Source: Calliopum simillimum
Taxonomy: Eukaryota > Arthropoda > Insecta > Diptera > Lauxaniidae
Length of the DNA stretch: 64,000 nucleotides
Assembly (NCBI GenBank): GCA_951812925.1
Contig: OX638370.1
Span: forward strand, 25,783,964 to 25,847,963
Direction: 5' to 3'
Part shown: in pieces, positions 1-12,900 of the stretch
Layout of the letters: each line of letters begins with the position of its first letter
Position numbering within the stretch: the first letter of the stretch is position 1
The notes under the pieces: model-generated
The model's database searches: none
What the model was told of the DNA's origin: nothing
Seen by the model: only the letters and a program-made list of their open reading frames with translations
Made by a program: the position numbers and the translations under genes

Positions 1-100
1 TTGCAATAACCTTGTTTCTGAGTAGATTTCGCCCTTCCAGATAAATTTCTTTCAGTAGGGAGGAAAAAATTCTCCAGAATGTTTATTCATGATAAAGCCC
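1..100. repeat. Truncated MITE of the GGGCTTTATCATGAATAA family
   Basis: Only the right terminus is visible: GTTTATTCATGATAAAGCCC at 81-100 matches, inverted, the termini of copies at 21397, 24237 and 24376. The left end lies outside the window. Confidence 0.6.
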
Positions 101-1144
101 AATAAGTAGATATGTAGCCCATTTTTTACCATAAGAAATGAAACAAGTTTATTAAATGTTCATATATTTTGTTTAATTTTATATTTAATTTAATTTTTTT
201 ATACTTTTGTTAAATGTTTGATTATAGGTATAATTTTTATATATTTCTTTATTAATTTTTTTTTTTGTTCTGTGTTAAACTAATGTTTTTGTTTTTGAAT
301 AAGTTTTACTAATAAAACTTACATTTTAAACATTATTAATATTAAAATACTTTTCGTTATTGCATTCAAAATTATATGCTACCATTATGAAAGTAAGTAA
401 CCAAAAAGTAAATTGTATATTATTACATATTTGAGTAATTTTGAAAATATTTATTGTTACATATATTAAATTTCAAACCCTTAGTAAACACTATAGAAAA
501 AAATTTCACAAAAAACACATTTTTAATATTTTATATTCAAAATTTATTGTTGTATTTTATTAAAATATATGTATGTGCTTAAATGGAAATTTACAATAAT
601 ATAACATATAGGTAGGTATGAAGTTAATTTTGTTGAAAAAAAAAATAAAAAAAACACAAAAAAATTAAGTTTTAAGGCTACGTTTAAATATTTAAATGGT
701 TTATTTTTAAATTTTATGTAAATTTTTTAGTTTTTTTTTTTTTTGTTTTTTGTTTTTACTTTTTTTTTTTGTTTTTGCATTTGGTATTTTTTTACAAACT
801 TAAATAATTTATGGATTTTATGATGTTTTTTTTTTTTTTTTGTTTGTAGTGAAAAGTTGAAATTAATATTGAAATAAAAAAAGAAATTATAAAAAATTTG
901 TTTAACATTTATGTTATATTAGTGTTAAATAAATTTATTAAGAGGAAATACTGTGAAGCACCGTGAGCAGCGGCATTTTTTTACAAGCATTTTAAGTTAA
1001 CATTTTTTTTTTTTTTTCAATCTTAAATGTAATTTAGTAAAGGTCACATTACAATAAGTTTTCTTTCTTGCTTTCTGTTTCAAATAGATTTCTAAATAGA
1101 TTTCTTTCTAGATTTTTAATAAAAATAAGAACTGATCATCATTT
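101..1144. other. AT-rich DNA without recognisable features
   Basis: Poly-T and poly-A runs and low-complexity sequence. I see no gene or repeat unit here. Confidence 0.6.
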
Positions 1145-1396
1145 GAATCTGTCATTTTTAAAAGGGGATATGTGCCGCTCGTCCGAAAATTGTGTTTTAG
1201 CTTTTTTGATGTTGTGGCGACGGCGCTGATTGGTTTGTCTTTTTCTAAGTACGCAGATTACGGCTTAATATCAATATTAGTTAACTCCCATCACTTAAAT
1301 CGGATTAAAATAAGGTTTACCAAACTAACGAGTGTTTCTCTTAGCTTTATCAAAAGTAAACATTTTGTCACGTATCCCCTTTTGAAAATGACTGAT
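1145..1396. mobile_element. MITE with TIR CTGTCATTTTTAAAAGGGGA, copy 1
   Basis: The left end GTCATTTTTAAAAGGGGATA and the right end CCCCTTTTGAAAATGACTGA are inverted repeats of about 30 bp. A second copy with the same interior (AAGTACGCAGATTAC...GTTAACTCCCATCACT) sits at 44187-44441. The 77-codon frame across it is not a gene. Confidence 0.75.
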
Positions 1397-2374
1397 CCAT
1401 TTTAGTTGAAAAATTCACACTTTATTTTTCAAACGTCTATAAACAGCGTAGGGCAGAAAGATTTTAGTAAAATATATACCTTTAGGAAATAAATATAACG
1501 AAAACAAGTCTTTGAGATGTCATCTACCATGTAATACATTTTTTTTTTTTTTTAGTTTTCATAAACATAAAGCTTTTATTTACGTGTTTCTCGGAAATGT
1601 TCCTATTAAAGCAAAATCAATTTAAATTTCAATTTAAAAAAAAAAAAAAAAACAAAAAAAGTTTTGATCACAATTTTAAAATTTTCCACAAATGTTATAA
1701 GTACTTTAAGTACTTCTTTAAGACAAATTTGTTTTGGGGAGGTGTTGTTTCTAAACAAATGTTTTTAGTCAAATTTAATCAAAATTCAATCTGTCAACAG
1801 ATTTGATAATATTGACAGTATTTAGTAATTTAAAAACTAAAACAAAAATAAAACGAATTAAAATCCAATATGGTATATGAGATTAAATTAGTGGAATTGT
1901 GTCTAGGTACATATATGGGTGCGATACGGTAAAACTTAACCGAATACAAGCATTTCTGCTCGGATTGTATGCTGCTTGTATTTTGAAAAGTTGCAGATTG
2001 AATGTTTCTCTTATTAGCTGTGTTTTAGATGGCAGCGTGTTAACACAGTATTAACACATTTCTTCTAAAACGATTTTGTGTGCTATCTTCTTCTTCTTAT
2101 TTTGTTTTATTTCTTATTTCGTTTTGCTTTTCGTTTCCACACCGCTTGCCAACAATGTCCAAGTGCCATTTCGATAAAAATGCGTGGCCACTTGTTAAAA
2201 TTAGTGTGTAAAACGGCAACATTCACTGATCTACTTCGTGAATTTAAGACCTGAAAACTGTCGTCTAAGACACAGCTATTGTTTTTCACAAGAACCGCGA
2301 GCTGATACAATTTTCAAAAACCGTACCAAACATCAAAACTAGTTACGTATTTAATATTTATTGCCATACCTAAA
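1397..2374. other. Downstream intergenic DNA, nothing recognised
   Basis: AT-rich with homopolymer runs; no convincing gene or repeat structure. Confidence 0.5.
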
Positions 2375-2715
2375 AAAGGGTACACATTGGTGATCATGTT
2401 TGTCAGTCAAAAATGCATCCGTTTTGAATGACTTGATGTTTGAAGCTCAAACCATCATGCAAGTTGTGAAATTTAGCCAAAAAGCCTGAAAAATAGTTAT
2501 AAATAACAAATAAACTATTTTGAAAATACGTCCTCTGCATTTATCTTCTGACTGCAAATATACCACTTGACTGACACTGTTTTGTGCACATTTTCAGTCA
2601 AAATCATATATGGCCGCTGACTGTCAGTCAAAAGAAAAAGTACGGTCAGACACGCAAACAAGAGTAATTTGAGCAAAACTGACGAGTTTGATCGATAGTG
2701 TGTATCCCTTTTAAA
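2375..2715. mobile_element. Small TIR element, ends AAAAGGG(A)TACACA
   Basis: The left end AAAAGGGTACACATTGGTGA and the complement of the right end AAAAGGGATACACACTATCG pair over about 38 bp with mismatches. Both carry CGTCAGT/TGTCAGT just inside. It is about 340 bp with no coding content. Confidence 0.55.
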
Positions 2716-2838
2716 CTGAAGCGTTATCCGAACGTCAGCGTTATTTAATCGTCTCTGTTTCATATAAATTGTATGGACATGAAACCGACAGAGATGATTA
2801 AATAACGCTGACGCTCGAATAACGCTTCAATTTAGATA
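2712..2838. repeat. Hairpin-forming inverted repeat, 125 bp
   Basis: AACTGAAGCGTTATCCGAAC, GTCAGCGTTATTTAATCGTC and TCTG pair with CAGAGATGATTAAATAACGC, TGACG and CTCGAATAACGCTTCA, around a loop of about 30 bp near 2775. It is a foldback of MITE type abutting the preceding element. Confidence 0.7.
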
Positions 2839-2844
2839 TGGCAG

Positions 2845-3170
2845 TTTTCACCAGAGATTTATGAGGTGTTTAAAGGCTGCTTCGAGATTTATATCTAAAT
2901 CTGAGCGTAAATCACATGATTTACCAAATGAAAATCAATCTATTTTGCTGAGATTTTGGTACATCTCAACTTTTACAGTTGGCATTAAATGTGATTAAAC
3001 GCAAAGCAAATGGAAGATAAATATTAAAAAGAAAAGAAAAAACAACTTTAATTTTACTGCTAATGATATTTACTGTCAAAAATAAATCTTTTTCGGCCAG
3101 TGGAAACGTCTAGTATTTAAAGATGCGATTTACAAATCTCAGCTCAATTAAATCTCCGGTGGAAGCGTAG
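2845..3170. repeat. Possible TIR element, weak ends
   Basis: TTTTCACCAGAGATTTA at the left resembles the complement of the right end, CTTCCACCGGAGATTTA. AGATTT/AAATCT words recur inside. The end match is short, so this is tentative. Confidence 0.35.
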
Positions 3171-3776
3171 TATAAGATAGTTTTTGTTCACACACAGTTC
3201 AATATGAATTTTTTCTTAAATTACCAATTTGTTATATTGCCCTAAGTATACAGTTGAACATATAACACGTGAAATTTGGCAATTTTTTTATTTTGAAAAC
3301 TAAAGCAACTGTTTTAATTGCAAATAGCTATTCTAAATCAATCACGATCATCATTGTGGTTGTATTCCAATTGAAATGACTGTCGTATTTTCAATCGTTT
3401 CATGTTACTGTATAACTTTTAAACGAATGAAAACACCACTCCTTTTTGTCGAAATACGACTACGATGATAAGGGTAAATATCTTCAAAAATAAACACTAC
3501 AGTTTGTTTGTTTAAAAATTAAAGTATTTCTCTTTTGTTTTTATTTTTTTTTTTTTGTTCTTTTCTTGATTTTTGTTATTATATGTACTTAAATTTACGC
3601 TAACTTTAAGCTTGTTGGTTTTAAGTTTAAAAGTTTTCCTCTTTTGTTTGATTCATAAATAAAAAAGTATAAAATCGTAATGCCAAATTTAATACAAATG
3701 CTGATTTGAAGTTGTTTTGGGGCGATTATAAATTAAACTTGCACATTTTTTGCAGCACACTTTGTATATCTGTGGA
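3171..3776. other. AT-rich DNA, nothing recognised
   Basis: No coding potential or clear repeat; several T runs. Confidence 0.5.
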
Positions 3777-3860
3777 AAACCAGCGTAGCTTAAGTTGATT
3801 TTTGACAAGATGCATGTTTTCTCCTGCTGATGAAAGATCGACTTATGCTACACTGGTTTG
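3777..3860. repeat. 84-bp foldback
   Basis: AAACCAGCGTAGCTTAAGTT at the left pairs with the complement of the right end, AAACCAGTGTAGCATAAGTC. Only about 30 bp of loop separates them. Confidence 0.55.
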
Positions 3861-4501
3861 TTGCCACCGAAATGAATATGCCCTCAGTTTGGCGTTACTC
3901 ATATAATACGTCATGTTAGGCAAATCAGAATTAAAGTATAACACTTAAAACTCAATTGACTATACAATATGAGTTGACTTTAGCTTTTGCTCTACAATAA
4001 TGTGAATATTTTTAATGGCCTCACAAAAATCACAACATTTTAGCACATTTTTATATAGTAAGTTTTTTATGAGTTTTTTTAGTTTTTTCTTTTTCTACAT
4101 TTTTCCAATTTAAATTGATAAAAATGCATAAAACTTTTGTTCTTTCAAAGTGGTTTTTTTCCAAATTTTTTTATTTAACCAAAGGAAATTGTATGTATTT
4201 TGAATTTTGACGTGTTTCTCTGGGTTTCCTTAGCAATTTCGTTAAATAGTTGTTTTCTCCCTTGATTTTTGTTTTGTTTGTTTGTTGTGGTCTTAATTTT
4301 AAAACAAAAATTCATTCTTTACATGGTTCTTATTTTTTTTTTTTTTTGTTCTGTCAAGTATGCTAAAGCACGCTATTTAGCGCACTCCATTAGCGTTTAT
4401 CTTAATTTTGAGTAGCGCAGTCATCATTGACTTAGCGCTCTCTCTCAATATAATAAAGTCCTCCTTTCTAATTTTTCTTTTTAGAATTTTGTGCCACATT
4501 T
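3861..4501 (-). other. Probable IP6K 3' UTR
   Basis: This is T-rich (plus strand) sequence directly after the stop codon. AATAAA on the minus strand (TTTATT at 4170-4175) is the first canonical poly(A) signal after the stop. More occur at about 3540 and further left, so the true end is undetermined. Confidence 0.4.
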
Positions 4502-5472
4502 TTAAAAATCTTCGGCAAGTATTTGATTTAAAAGACGATTCATGCTATCAAGTCCAGTTAGAAAGCCCCCATCGGGACCATGATGCACCACTGGCATGGC
4601 ATTAGGCATTGGCAAGATACCGCTGGTGCAATTGCGCGCCACAAATGCTGTATGCGCAAAATCAATAAGACGCACATCGACCAAACAGCGCGAGTCATCG
4701 GTAGCAAGTGCGCTGCCGATATCTAAGGACTTGGATGTGTGTTGTAAACGTTGTATGTTTTGGTTTTTTTGTGCTACAGCTGACTTACTGATGATGTTGG
4801 TGGCGGCTGCTGTTTTAGCTGGCAAGTTGTTGGTTTTTTTAATACGATTGTTTTGTTGTTGTTGCTGTAGTTGTTTTTGCAACAACATTGGATTCGAGTG
4901 TCTACGATTGTTGGCGGCAGTCGCTGGAGCAGCGTTTACATTTTGCTCCACTGCACTTGTTGTATTTGCTGCTGTGCGCTCCAGTGTGTCCATGAGTATG
5001 CCAGCTAAAAGTGAATTCTTAATTTTACCTCCAGCTGTTGGAGATGTAGCCACTGATGTTGGGGTGGACAAAGCGGCAGTTGTTGTTGTTGTCACTGTTG
5101 TTTCTACTTCTGCTACTGTTGCATTCGTACTGGCAGTTGTTGTTGATTTTTTGGCCAATGAAGATGATGTTTCTGTTTTATCAATTGAATTGCTTTCATC
5201 TTCATCATAATCCTTGCAGCGTAAGCGTTTAACAGCACCTTTAACAGATTTTAATGAAGATGTTGTTGAACTGGGCGTAGATGTTGGTGGTGCCATTATA
5301 CTGCTGCTAACTGAATTGCCAATTGCTGTTGGGGGTGGTGGCGTACATAAATCTGAAAGCTGTACTTCAATCGATGAATCCTGTTGCGATTTGTAACGTT
5401 TGAGTATGGCTTCTGTTTGACCTATGAGGCTGTTGTCATAATCAGAACTGCCTTCATCGGAGCTGTTGTTGC
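4502..5472 (-). CDS. IP6K: IP6K coding exon 8: Ser/Thr-rich linker and C-terminal IDFAH core
   Basis: The terminal coding exon runs from [19 protein letters not shown] through Thr/Ala/Gln-rich linker sequence to the conserved C terminus. That holds [36 protein letters not shown] and NQILAEDF, then TAA. IDFAH supplies the metal-binding Asp1100. The acceptor is TTTCTTTGCAG, phase 1. Antisense open frames of up to 204 codons across this exon come from the codon bias of the repeats and are not genes. Confidence 0.95.
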
Positions 5473-8400
5473 CTGCAAAGAAAAACAATATTTAATTAAA
5501 GATGTTTATTTAGAGAAGAGATTTAAATCAGTCAATTAATCCTTTAAATGAATCTTTTTTTTTAAGAAATAAGTCCATGTAAGGGGCCTGCACAACGCAT
5601 CTTGTAATATAGTGAACATTTCTGTACTCGAACATTTTACACTGAACTGAAGTATATGATCCAAAAAATTCAAGATTCAAATCTTCACTGTACACTGATT
5701 CCATTTTAACACTGAAGACCACTGTCTTGTTTTATTAGTGTCAAGAAAACTTGATCTTAACAAATACTTCACGTATCCTGTATTTTATACAAACAAACAG
5801 TGTAAAATGTGCAAGTAGAAAATAGAGCGAAAAAATACTTCCGTCAAAAAAGGAACTGTACTGCACTGAACTGAACTGAAGCAAATTAAACAAGGCAGTA
5901 TTTGTTTCTTCCTTTTTTCATATTCATGTACTGTCAAGGCATTTGCACGTGACACTGAACTGAAGTATTTGCCATCAATTCTACACCATCAAGTAAGCCC
6001 GCCGTGAAAACAAAACCCAATTTTATTTATTTCTAACACAATGTCAGCCAAATTATATTATGACATTACTTTTGCCTTATTCCACTAAAAAAAACGATTC
6101 ATATTTTGCATATTAAAAACTCACCAGTTTGCCTTCCACTTGTTACCGCTTTGATCTGTTCGGACAATCCCGAAAAATCGTCACTACTATTACTACTGTA
6201 ATTCATCCATGAATCACCCGAATGCGGACTCGATGTTGAGATGCTCGGCATTGGTGGTTCCGGATCTAAAAATACTGTTTCTTCAGATATTGGAATGAAT
6301 GCAGGTGGGGCGGCGGCGGCTGTATTCAATACCGACAACGTTGCACCCGACGACGGCGCAGGCGCTGGTGGCGGTAATGGTGCAGCAAAGTCATTTTCAA
6401 CGGCAAGATTTGATTCTTCCGATGAGTTTATTGATACTGAACCACCAGATGAGGCATTTTTAACGCCACGAGCGGCAGCTTCAGCAAAACCACGATAATG
6501 TGCAGCAGTTGTTGTCGATACAGTTTCATCATCAGCATCGATTGCATCCTCATCGGATTTTATTTGTTGTGCTGTTGTTGTTGTTGATGAATGGCTGAGC
6601 TGTCGTTGAAGGCGGGAGGAAGAGGAGGAGGAATATCCGCCGGTTTCACTAGAACCAACAGCAGTTTCATTTAACTCTTTGAGACGATGCTGTGTTTGAT
6701 GATGCGGTGGCAGGGGATGTTGCCGACGTGCTGTGGAGAGATTTAACTCTGACGTGGAATCATTTGATGCATCAGCATCATAGCAACAATGGGCACTGGT
6801 CATGCAGTTAACTGTTTCACCAGTACTGCTATTCGTAGCTGATGCATTACCGCTGTCAACTGCTACCAATTGAATGTCTTCTTCATCGACGTCAATGAGT
6901 TCCAGCTCATCACCACCATCATGACCGGTCTCATCATAATCAGTTACTTCATTATCATCGTCGCCTTGCTCAATATCATCATCGTCATCGTCAAGACTAT
7001 TATCTGGATGGTAATCAAATGGGGAGGATTTGTTAGGGGGTGGTGTGCAGCAATCAGCGCTAGGTGGTGGTGTAGAAATCCAATATCCAATATCCATTGG
7101 ATGTGCCTTGGGATTCTCTTCATAGCCTTCATAAACGATTAGTAAGGAGCTACAGAAAAATAAGTAAATCAATTATTTTAGTTTAGTTAATTTTTGTCAT
7201 ATATGACGTATGATTAACTTTTAACTGTAAGCAAATGTGGTAATATTTCAGCTTTGATATAGCTAAGAACGAAAAAATTCACAGTTTCCTTACAATCGTG
7301 AGATTGCTAGCCGCTTTCTATAACCCTATTTATTGCTACAATTTGAAACTTACCATGAATAAAAACGATAGCTTGATTGTTTTTCGATGACGCGACGTAA
7401 TTGCAAAAGTCGTTGTACAATTTTCCTTATAACACGTATGCGCAAACGATAGCCATTATAAAAGAAATCATGTAATGCCTGTTTGAAGCCAGCTTCATTC
7501 AGTTCACGGCCCCAATATTTATCACGCTTGGCATACTGATCTTTATCCGCCTGATAGGTTTGCATGCCGCACAAGCGTACGCCCAACGAAGCAGATGTGC
7601 TGGCTGCACACTTGGCCATTTGCTTGGAACGCTTTTCAGCCGAAGCATCATCACCATGTTGACGGGTGCCCATTTTTAAATCCAATATGCAGGGATTACG
7701 AAATTGTGATGTGATATTTTCGAGCATAAGAAAGTCTAAAGGAATAAGAAATTGAAGAAATTATATTACATTTCAATTGGAAAACGACTGGGACGAATTT
7801 AAAGAAACAAAGAACTGTTTAATGCATGAAAATGATTCGCGATTATATAATGAATCGTCAGGCTGCGCTTTTCATATCTCCATTTGATCCAAAATGGGAC
7901 AAAACGATTATGTGTGCAGAACTTAGCATTAAATTTGTTGATTTGATATTTCATTTGATTTATTCTAGATCAATAAAAAAGATTTCATAATATATAACCT
8001 TGGAACAATTTCTGGACTTCAATGTCGATAGCCCAGAGTTCGGGCTAGACCCTTCGTTTATAACCTATGCTTATATAATGCGCTTATTTCTAAAAAATGC
8101 ACCACGGTATTCAAATATGTAATATATTTCAATTGGACGACGTAAGCTACACTCAGTAGTCCTAAGTCTCTTGAGTAAAAGGACATGCTTTGTAGAATCG
8201 AAACTTTGGCGCTTTTTTTTTTCAAAATAGGTTAATAAGATAGTTTTCATAGATAAGGAAAGTAAAAAAATAAATAATTCAAACAAAAATTAAAATACTT
8301 TTTACTTTCCATAGATGATCTATTGAAACTATCTATTGACCTACGTATTTTGCCAAAAAAAAAAAAAAAGAACCAAGGTTTCGATTTAACAAAGCATGTC

Positions 8401-9906
8401 CTTTTACACATAAGATTTAGGACTATTGACTTCAGCAAAAAAAAAAGGGTAGCTTACGTGGAACGACGTCTAATATTTTATTTAAACACCGTGGCATATA
8501 TATTATTTTGAAAACTAAAGTCCACTTGTTTAAAAATGTTTTCCTTAACAATATTTCTAAGCATTGTGTCTAAACATTATTTCTAAACATTGTTGCTAAA
8601 TATTTTGTCTTAACTACGTTTCTAAACATTGTGTCTAAATATTGTTTTTCAACATTGTGTCTAAATATTGTTTTTAAACATTGTGTCTAAGCATTGTGTC
8701 TAAACATTGTGTCTAAACGTTGTATCTATACATTGGTTCTAAACATGGTGTCTGAATATTGTTTTTAAACATTTTGTCTAAGAATTGTCTCCAAACATTG
8801 TGTCTAAACGTTGTATCTAATCATTGTGTCTAAACATTGTATCTAAACATTGTGTCTGAACATAGTGTCTAAATATTGTTTTTAAAAATTTTGTCCAAGC
8901 ATTGTGTCTAAACAGTGTGTTTAAACATTGTGTCTAAACATTGTTGTTTTTCCTAAGCTACGTTTCCAAACATTGTTGAAAAATATTTTGTCTAAACATT
9001 GTTTCTTTATATTGTTTCCAAACATTGTTGTTTTTCTTAAACTACGTTTCCAAACATTGTGTCTAAATATTGTTTTTAAACATTTTGTCTAAGCATTGTG
9101 CCTAAACATTTAAACTAAACATTGTGTGTAAAGATTAAGTCCAAGCATTGCGTCTAAACATTGTGTCTAAACATGGTGTCTAAACATTGTGTCTAAACAT
9201 GGTGTCTAAACATTGTGTCTAAACATTTTGTCTAAACATTGTGTCTAAACATTAATTCTTAACATTGTGTTTCAGCAGAATTTCTAAACATTTGAAAAAA
9301 CCATATAACGCGTACTTATATGATTTAATCGGAAATTTAACATATAAATCAACACTGACTGGTCAAATTTATATCTAAACCCCATTGACAAGAAATGACA
9401 TTAATGATAACGCCTCAACATTTTGGTTTTTTTTTTTCTTTCTTTTTTTTACTGAAACTGATACTAACATTGCTTGTTAGAGTTGTCTAACTGAGAAATA
9501 CTCTTAATAACATCGGTAGCATTTCCATTTTTGTGCACTTTCATTCTGAAAAAGAAAAAGAAGAAAACAAAATTAAACACTGGATTCATTTATTTAAAGA
9601 AAATTTCAGAAAGGGAATTTTTTTAATTTTTTATTTTTATTTTTAGTGAATAAATAAAATTAACAAAATTTCTTTACACTGATCGAAATTTCAGTTGTTG
9701 CTGCCTGGCGTTGATGACAATGGGCGTTAGATGATGATGGGAAAGCGTGTGCGAACGTTAATCCGATCATCGGGGGCGCGCGCAGACCTTCAAGTGGTCA
9801 TTGGTTTTTTCGAGCAGAGTAGTAGTGGAGTCTACAGTAGCAGAAGGAGAAGTTGTCAAGCGCCTGCCTAAAAGAAATAGTTGGTTTTGCGTTTCGTATG
9901 TTGGTT

Positions 9907-9937
<31 letters not shown>

Positions 9938-12900
9938 GTAAGGATAATAATAGTAATAGGTTTTTTAAGTTTTCATACCCATTTTCAAGTGCAATATTGC
10001 GCTTTTCCTAACAACTCTAGCGTTCTTTGAATTCATTCTTTAAATTTTCAATTGCAATTCAAAGCCACACAATATACAACAACAAATATCTAAAACAAAA
10101 ATAAAATACATTGCATATTGTTTTGGTTTAGAAAAAAAAAAAACAGGAAAAAATTGTTATAGTGTCAAGTGGGTTTGACGTGCATGATATGCATTTTATT
10201 ATTTAATTAAAATAAAGAAAAATTGTTTTATTACTTGCAAAATATATCTCAACTTCTTTGACCCCACTTTACCTTAATAACAATTTTTCACAGTGTAATG
10301 GCTGTGGAAAGTTTTCATAATGAAATCTTTGCTATTTTTTTTTTTTTTTTTTAAATTTGAAAACGTAACCTACCTCAAGACATCATCACGTTTCCTTTTA
10401 GAGGCGCTCATCTTACGCACGTGCTCCTCACGAAAACTGGGCGAATAACGTTTTTCCAATTTCATGCCGCCCATAGTTGTTGCCTGCATAACGCCTAAAA
10501 TTAGACATGCAACAAATGACGATTAGTATTGTTGTGAAGCTCTTATGATAGGTGCTATAATTGTTTTATTCAAAATCAATTTCAGTAAAATATTTATTAA
10601 TCATATGCATATATATGATTTATGCAAGAAGTTGAAGAAGGATCGATTGAACGATTATGTTTAATCCTTTCAACCCGGCTGGGACAATATATATATGTAA
10701 ATTGGGATATATTGTCCCAGCCGGGTCGAAAGGGTTAAAGACAAAACGGAAAAATGAAAGGACAAAGTACTGTCTTGTCGTGTTAGAAAAAATTGTTTTC
10801 CATTAAAAATAAAAATAAACAAAAAAATAAAAAATTTTTAATGAATGTAAAAATATGCAAATATGTACGCTTTTATGTGTTAAGACATATACATTAAACA
10901 TATGTTTGTGTTTGTTAATATTTATGTACGATTGGAATGCGCGTAAGTTAAAACTTAAGACAAAAAAAAAATTTATCTGTGTATACTAGAATAAAATATA
11001 AAATAAACTTCGCTATGACATTATATTAAGGGACAGTTAGACAAATACTTATCATTGTGTACAAAAGTTCATCAGTATTGTAATAAATCAATTATGTGTA
11101 AAATAATAGATTTACTAGTTAATTAACTTTTGCCTGCTTTAGATAAAATACATACTACACACACTATCAATATCAAAATAAATAACTGTGGCATTTTGAC
11201 AAAACAACCCAACTCGAAATTGACAACTTTTCAGAAGATCTAAGAAACTGCTTAATAATGTGGCTTAATTTTGTTGAAGCAGCGTTGAATTTTTTTTTCA
11301 ATTTTCCTAACCCTAAGCTGTCAGCTTTCAAACTGTTTTCTTTTTTCTTGGTTGGCAACACTTTACCGCACAATTGGCGGCAAATTCAAATCTTGCGTGA
11401 ATTATGAGACACTGGATAGTATCGACTCTCCATTTGATTACGTTTAACTTTATATTTTCCCATTTTCAGCCGATTTTCTAAAGGTGCCCACAACCGACCC
11501 AAATTTTTTTTTTTTTTTTTGTCAAAAATTATCAGTTCACTATTTTTTTGATATAATTTTTCCAACTGACGAAATCAATTTACTTTCACCTCCAGTAGTC
11601 AAGTAACATCTATAGCTTTCCATTTATACTTATATGTCTGCATAATATACATTTAGTCAAAAGATATGAGTCGAAAGCAAAATGTTGCCTACACCCGACA
11701 CTATTCCCTTACTATTTAAAATTATTTAATAACTTATATTATGTTATTTTAATTTAAATTCGATTAAAAAAAAAAAAAAAGAATATTGCATAGTTTTAGG
11801 TTTTAAGTTAAGTTGAAAATTATTTCAGAAAAGCTTTCAAATTGGTCGGTGTAAGCCGAACTTTTTTTTCTGATACTATCTATGGGACACCCTTATATCT
11901 CTGGTACTAAAAATCATAGAGACAGGACGATTACACCAAAAAAGCGTATTTAAGTTCTAAATTCTAGAAAATTGTCTTATCTCGAGTTAGGTTATGAATG
12001 ATTCCTTATTGTGACTGCTTAATGCTTCATTATATTTTTTTGACACATCATATTATAGACTCATATTTATGACGGTTTCTTTTATGAAAGTATTCGCTAA
12101 ATGCTCAGAAAATGGTCAAATTTATTACTCTTTTAAAAATCAAATTTTTCGATGACTCATCAAACAGATAAGACTCATTAATGATTTTTTTTAAGCGCTC
12201 AGAAAATACATATGTTTTCAAATCGAGCCTGAACCTCGATAGTTGCCAGACGGTTCATATCTTCGGTTTTTTGCCCGTTACAGATCCGTTACTGATCCGT
12301 TGGCGGGAGAGATTCCCAAAAAAAAAGCGAATCGTTTTTTTTTTTGGAATTTCTCCCGCAAACGGATCAGTAACGGATAAAAAAGCGGAAATTTGAACCG
12401 TCTGGCACACTGGGAAAGGACTATTTTTGATATTTTATCATGAGTGCTCATTGTTATGCACAGAATATGAGTCTTATGCCCCAGACGGTCTACAGCTCTA
12501 ATCTAGATTATAGACGCAATAATGTGAAACTTTTTATTGCATGATTTTAGGAATTTTTTAAACACATATTTCATAGACATTGACTAAAAGAAAATTACAA
12601 ATTCAGGGTGCAAAAAATTCTAATTAGCTTTTCTGATGCTTAACTCACTATTAATATTGTTTTTGATGTTTTAGAATTTTTTGGCCCTGAATTCGGAAAT
12701 TTTCTTTTAGTCATTGTCAATAAAATATGTATTTAAAAATGCCTAAAATTATGCAATAAAAAGCTTCACAATATTGCGTCTGTAATGTGCATTAGAGCTG
12801 CCGTCTGTCTGAGGCATATCTAATGATATAGCACTATAATCCTGTAAATACTTTTATTATGGATTTAATGCACTTTTTTTTTAGCTATAAAGAAACTATC

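Larger units (their letters stand above)
5473..6124 (-). other. IP6K intron between exons 7 and 8
   Basis: The 652-bp intron is bounded by donor GTGAG (exon 7) and acceptor TTTGCAG (exon 8). It is nearly filled by repeats described separately (5627-5815 and 5880-6080). Confidence 0.85.
7736..9468 (-). other. IP6K intron between exons 5 and 6
   Basis: The 1733-bp intron starts with the GTTAGT donor. Its middle is a 401-bp foldback and a 770-bp minisatellite. I see nothing else. Confidence 0.85.

Noticed and set aside
4596..5210. Plus-strand 204-codon frame rich in Val, Ala and Cys
   Set aside because: It is the antisense of IP6K exon 8, created by Gln/Thr/Ser codon repeats on the other strand.
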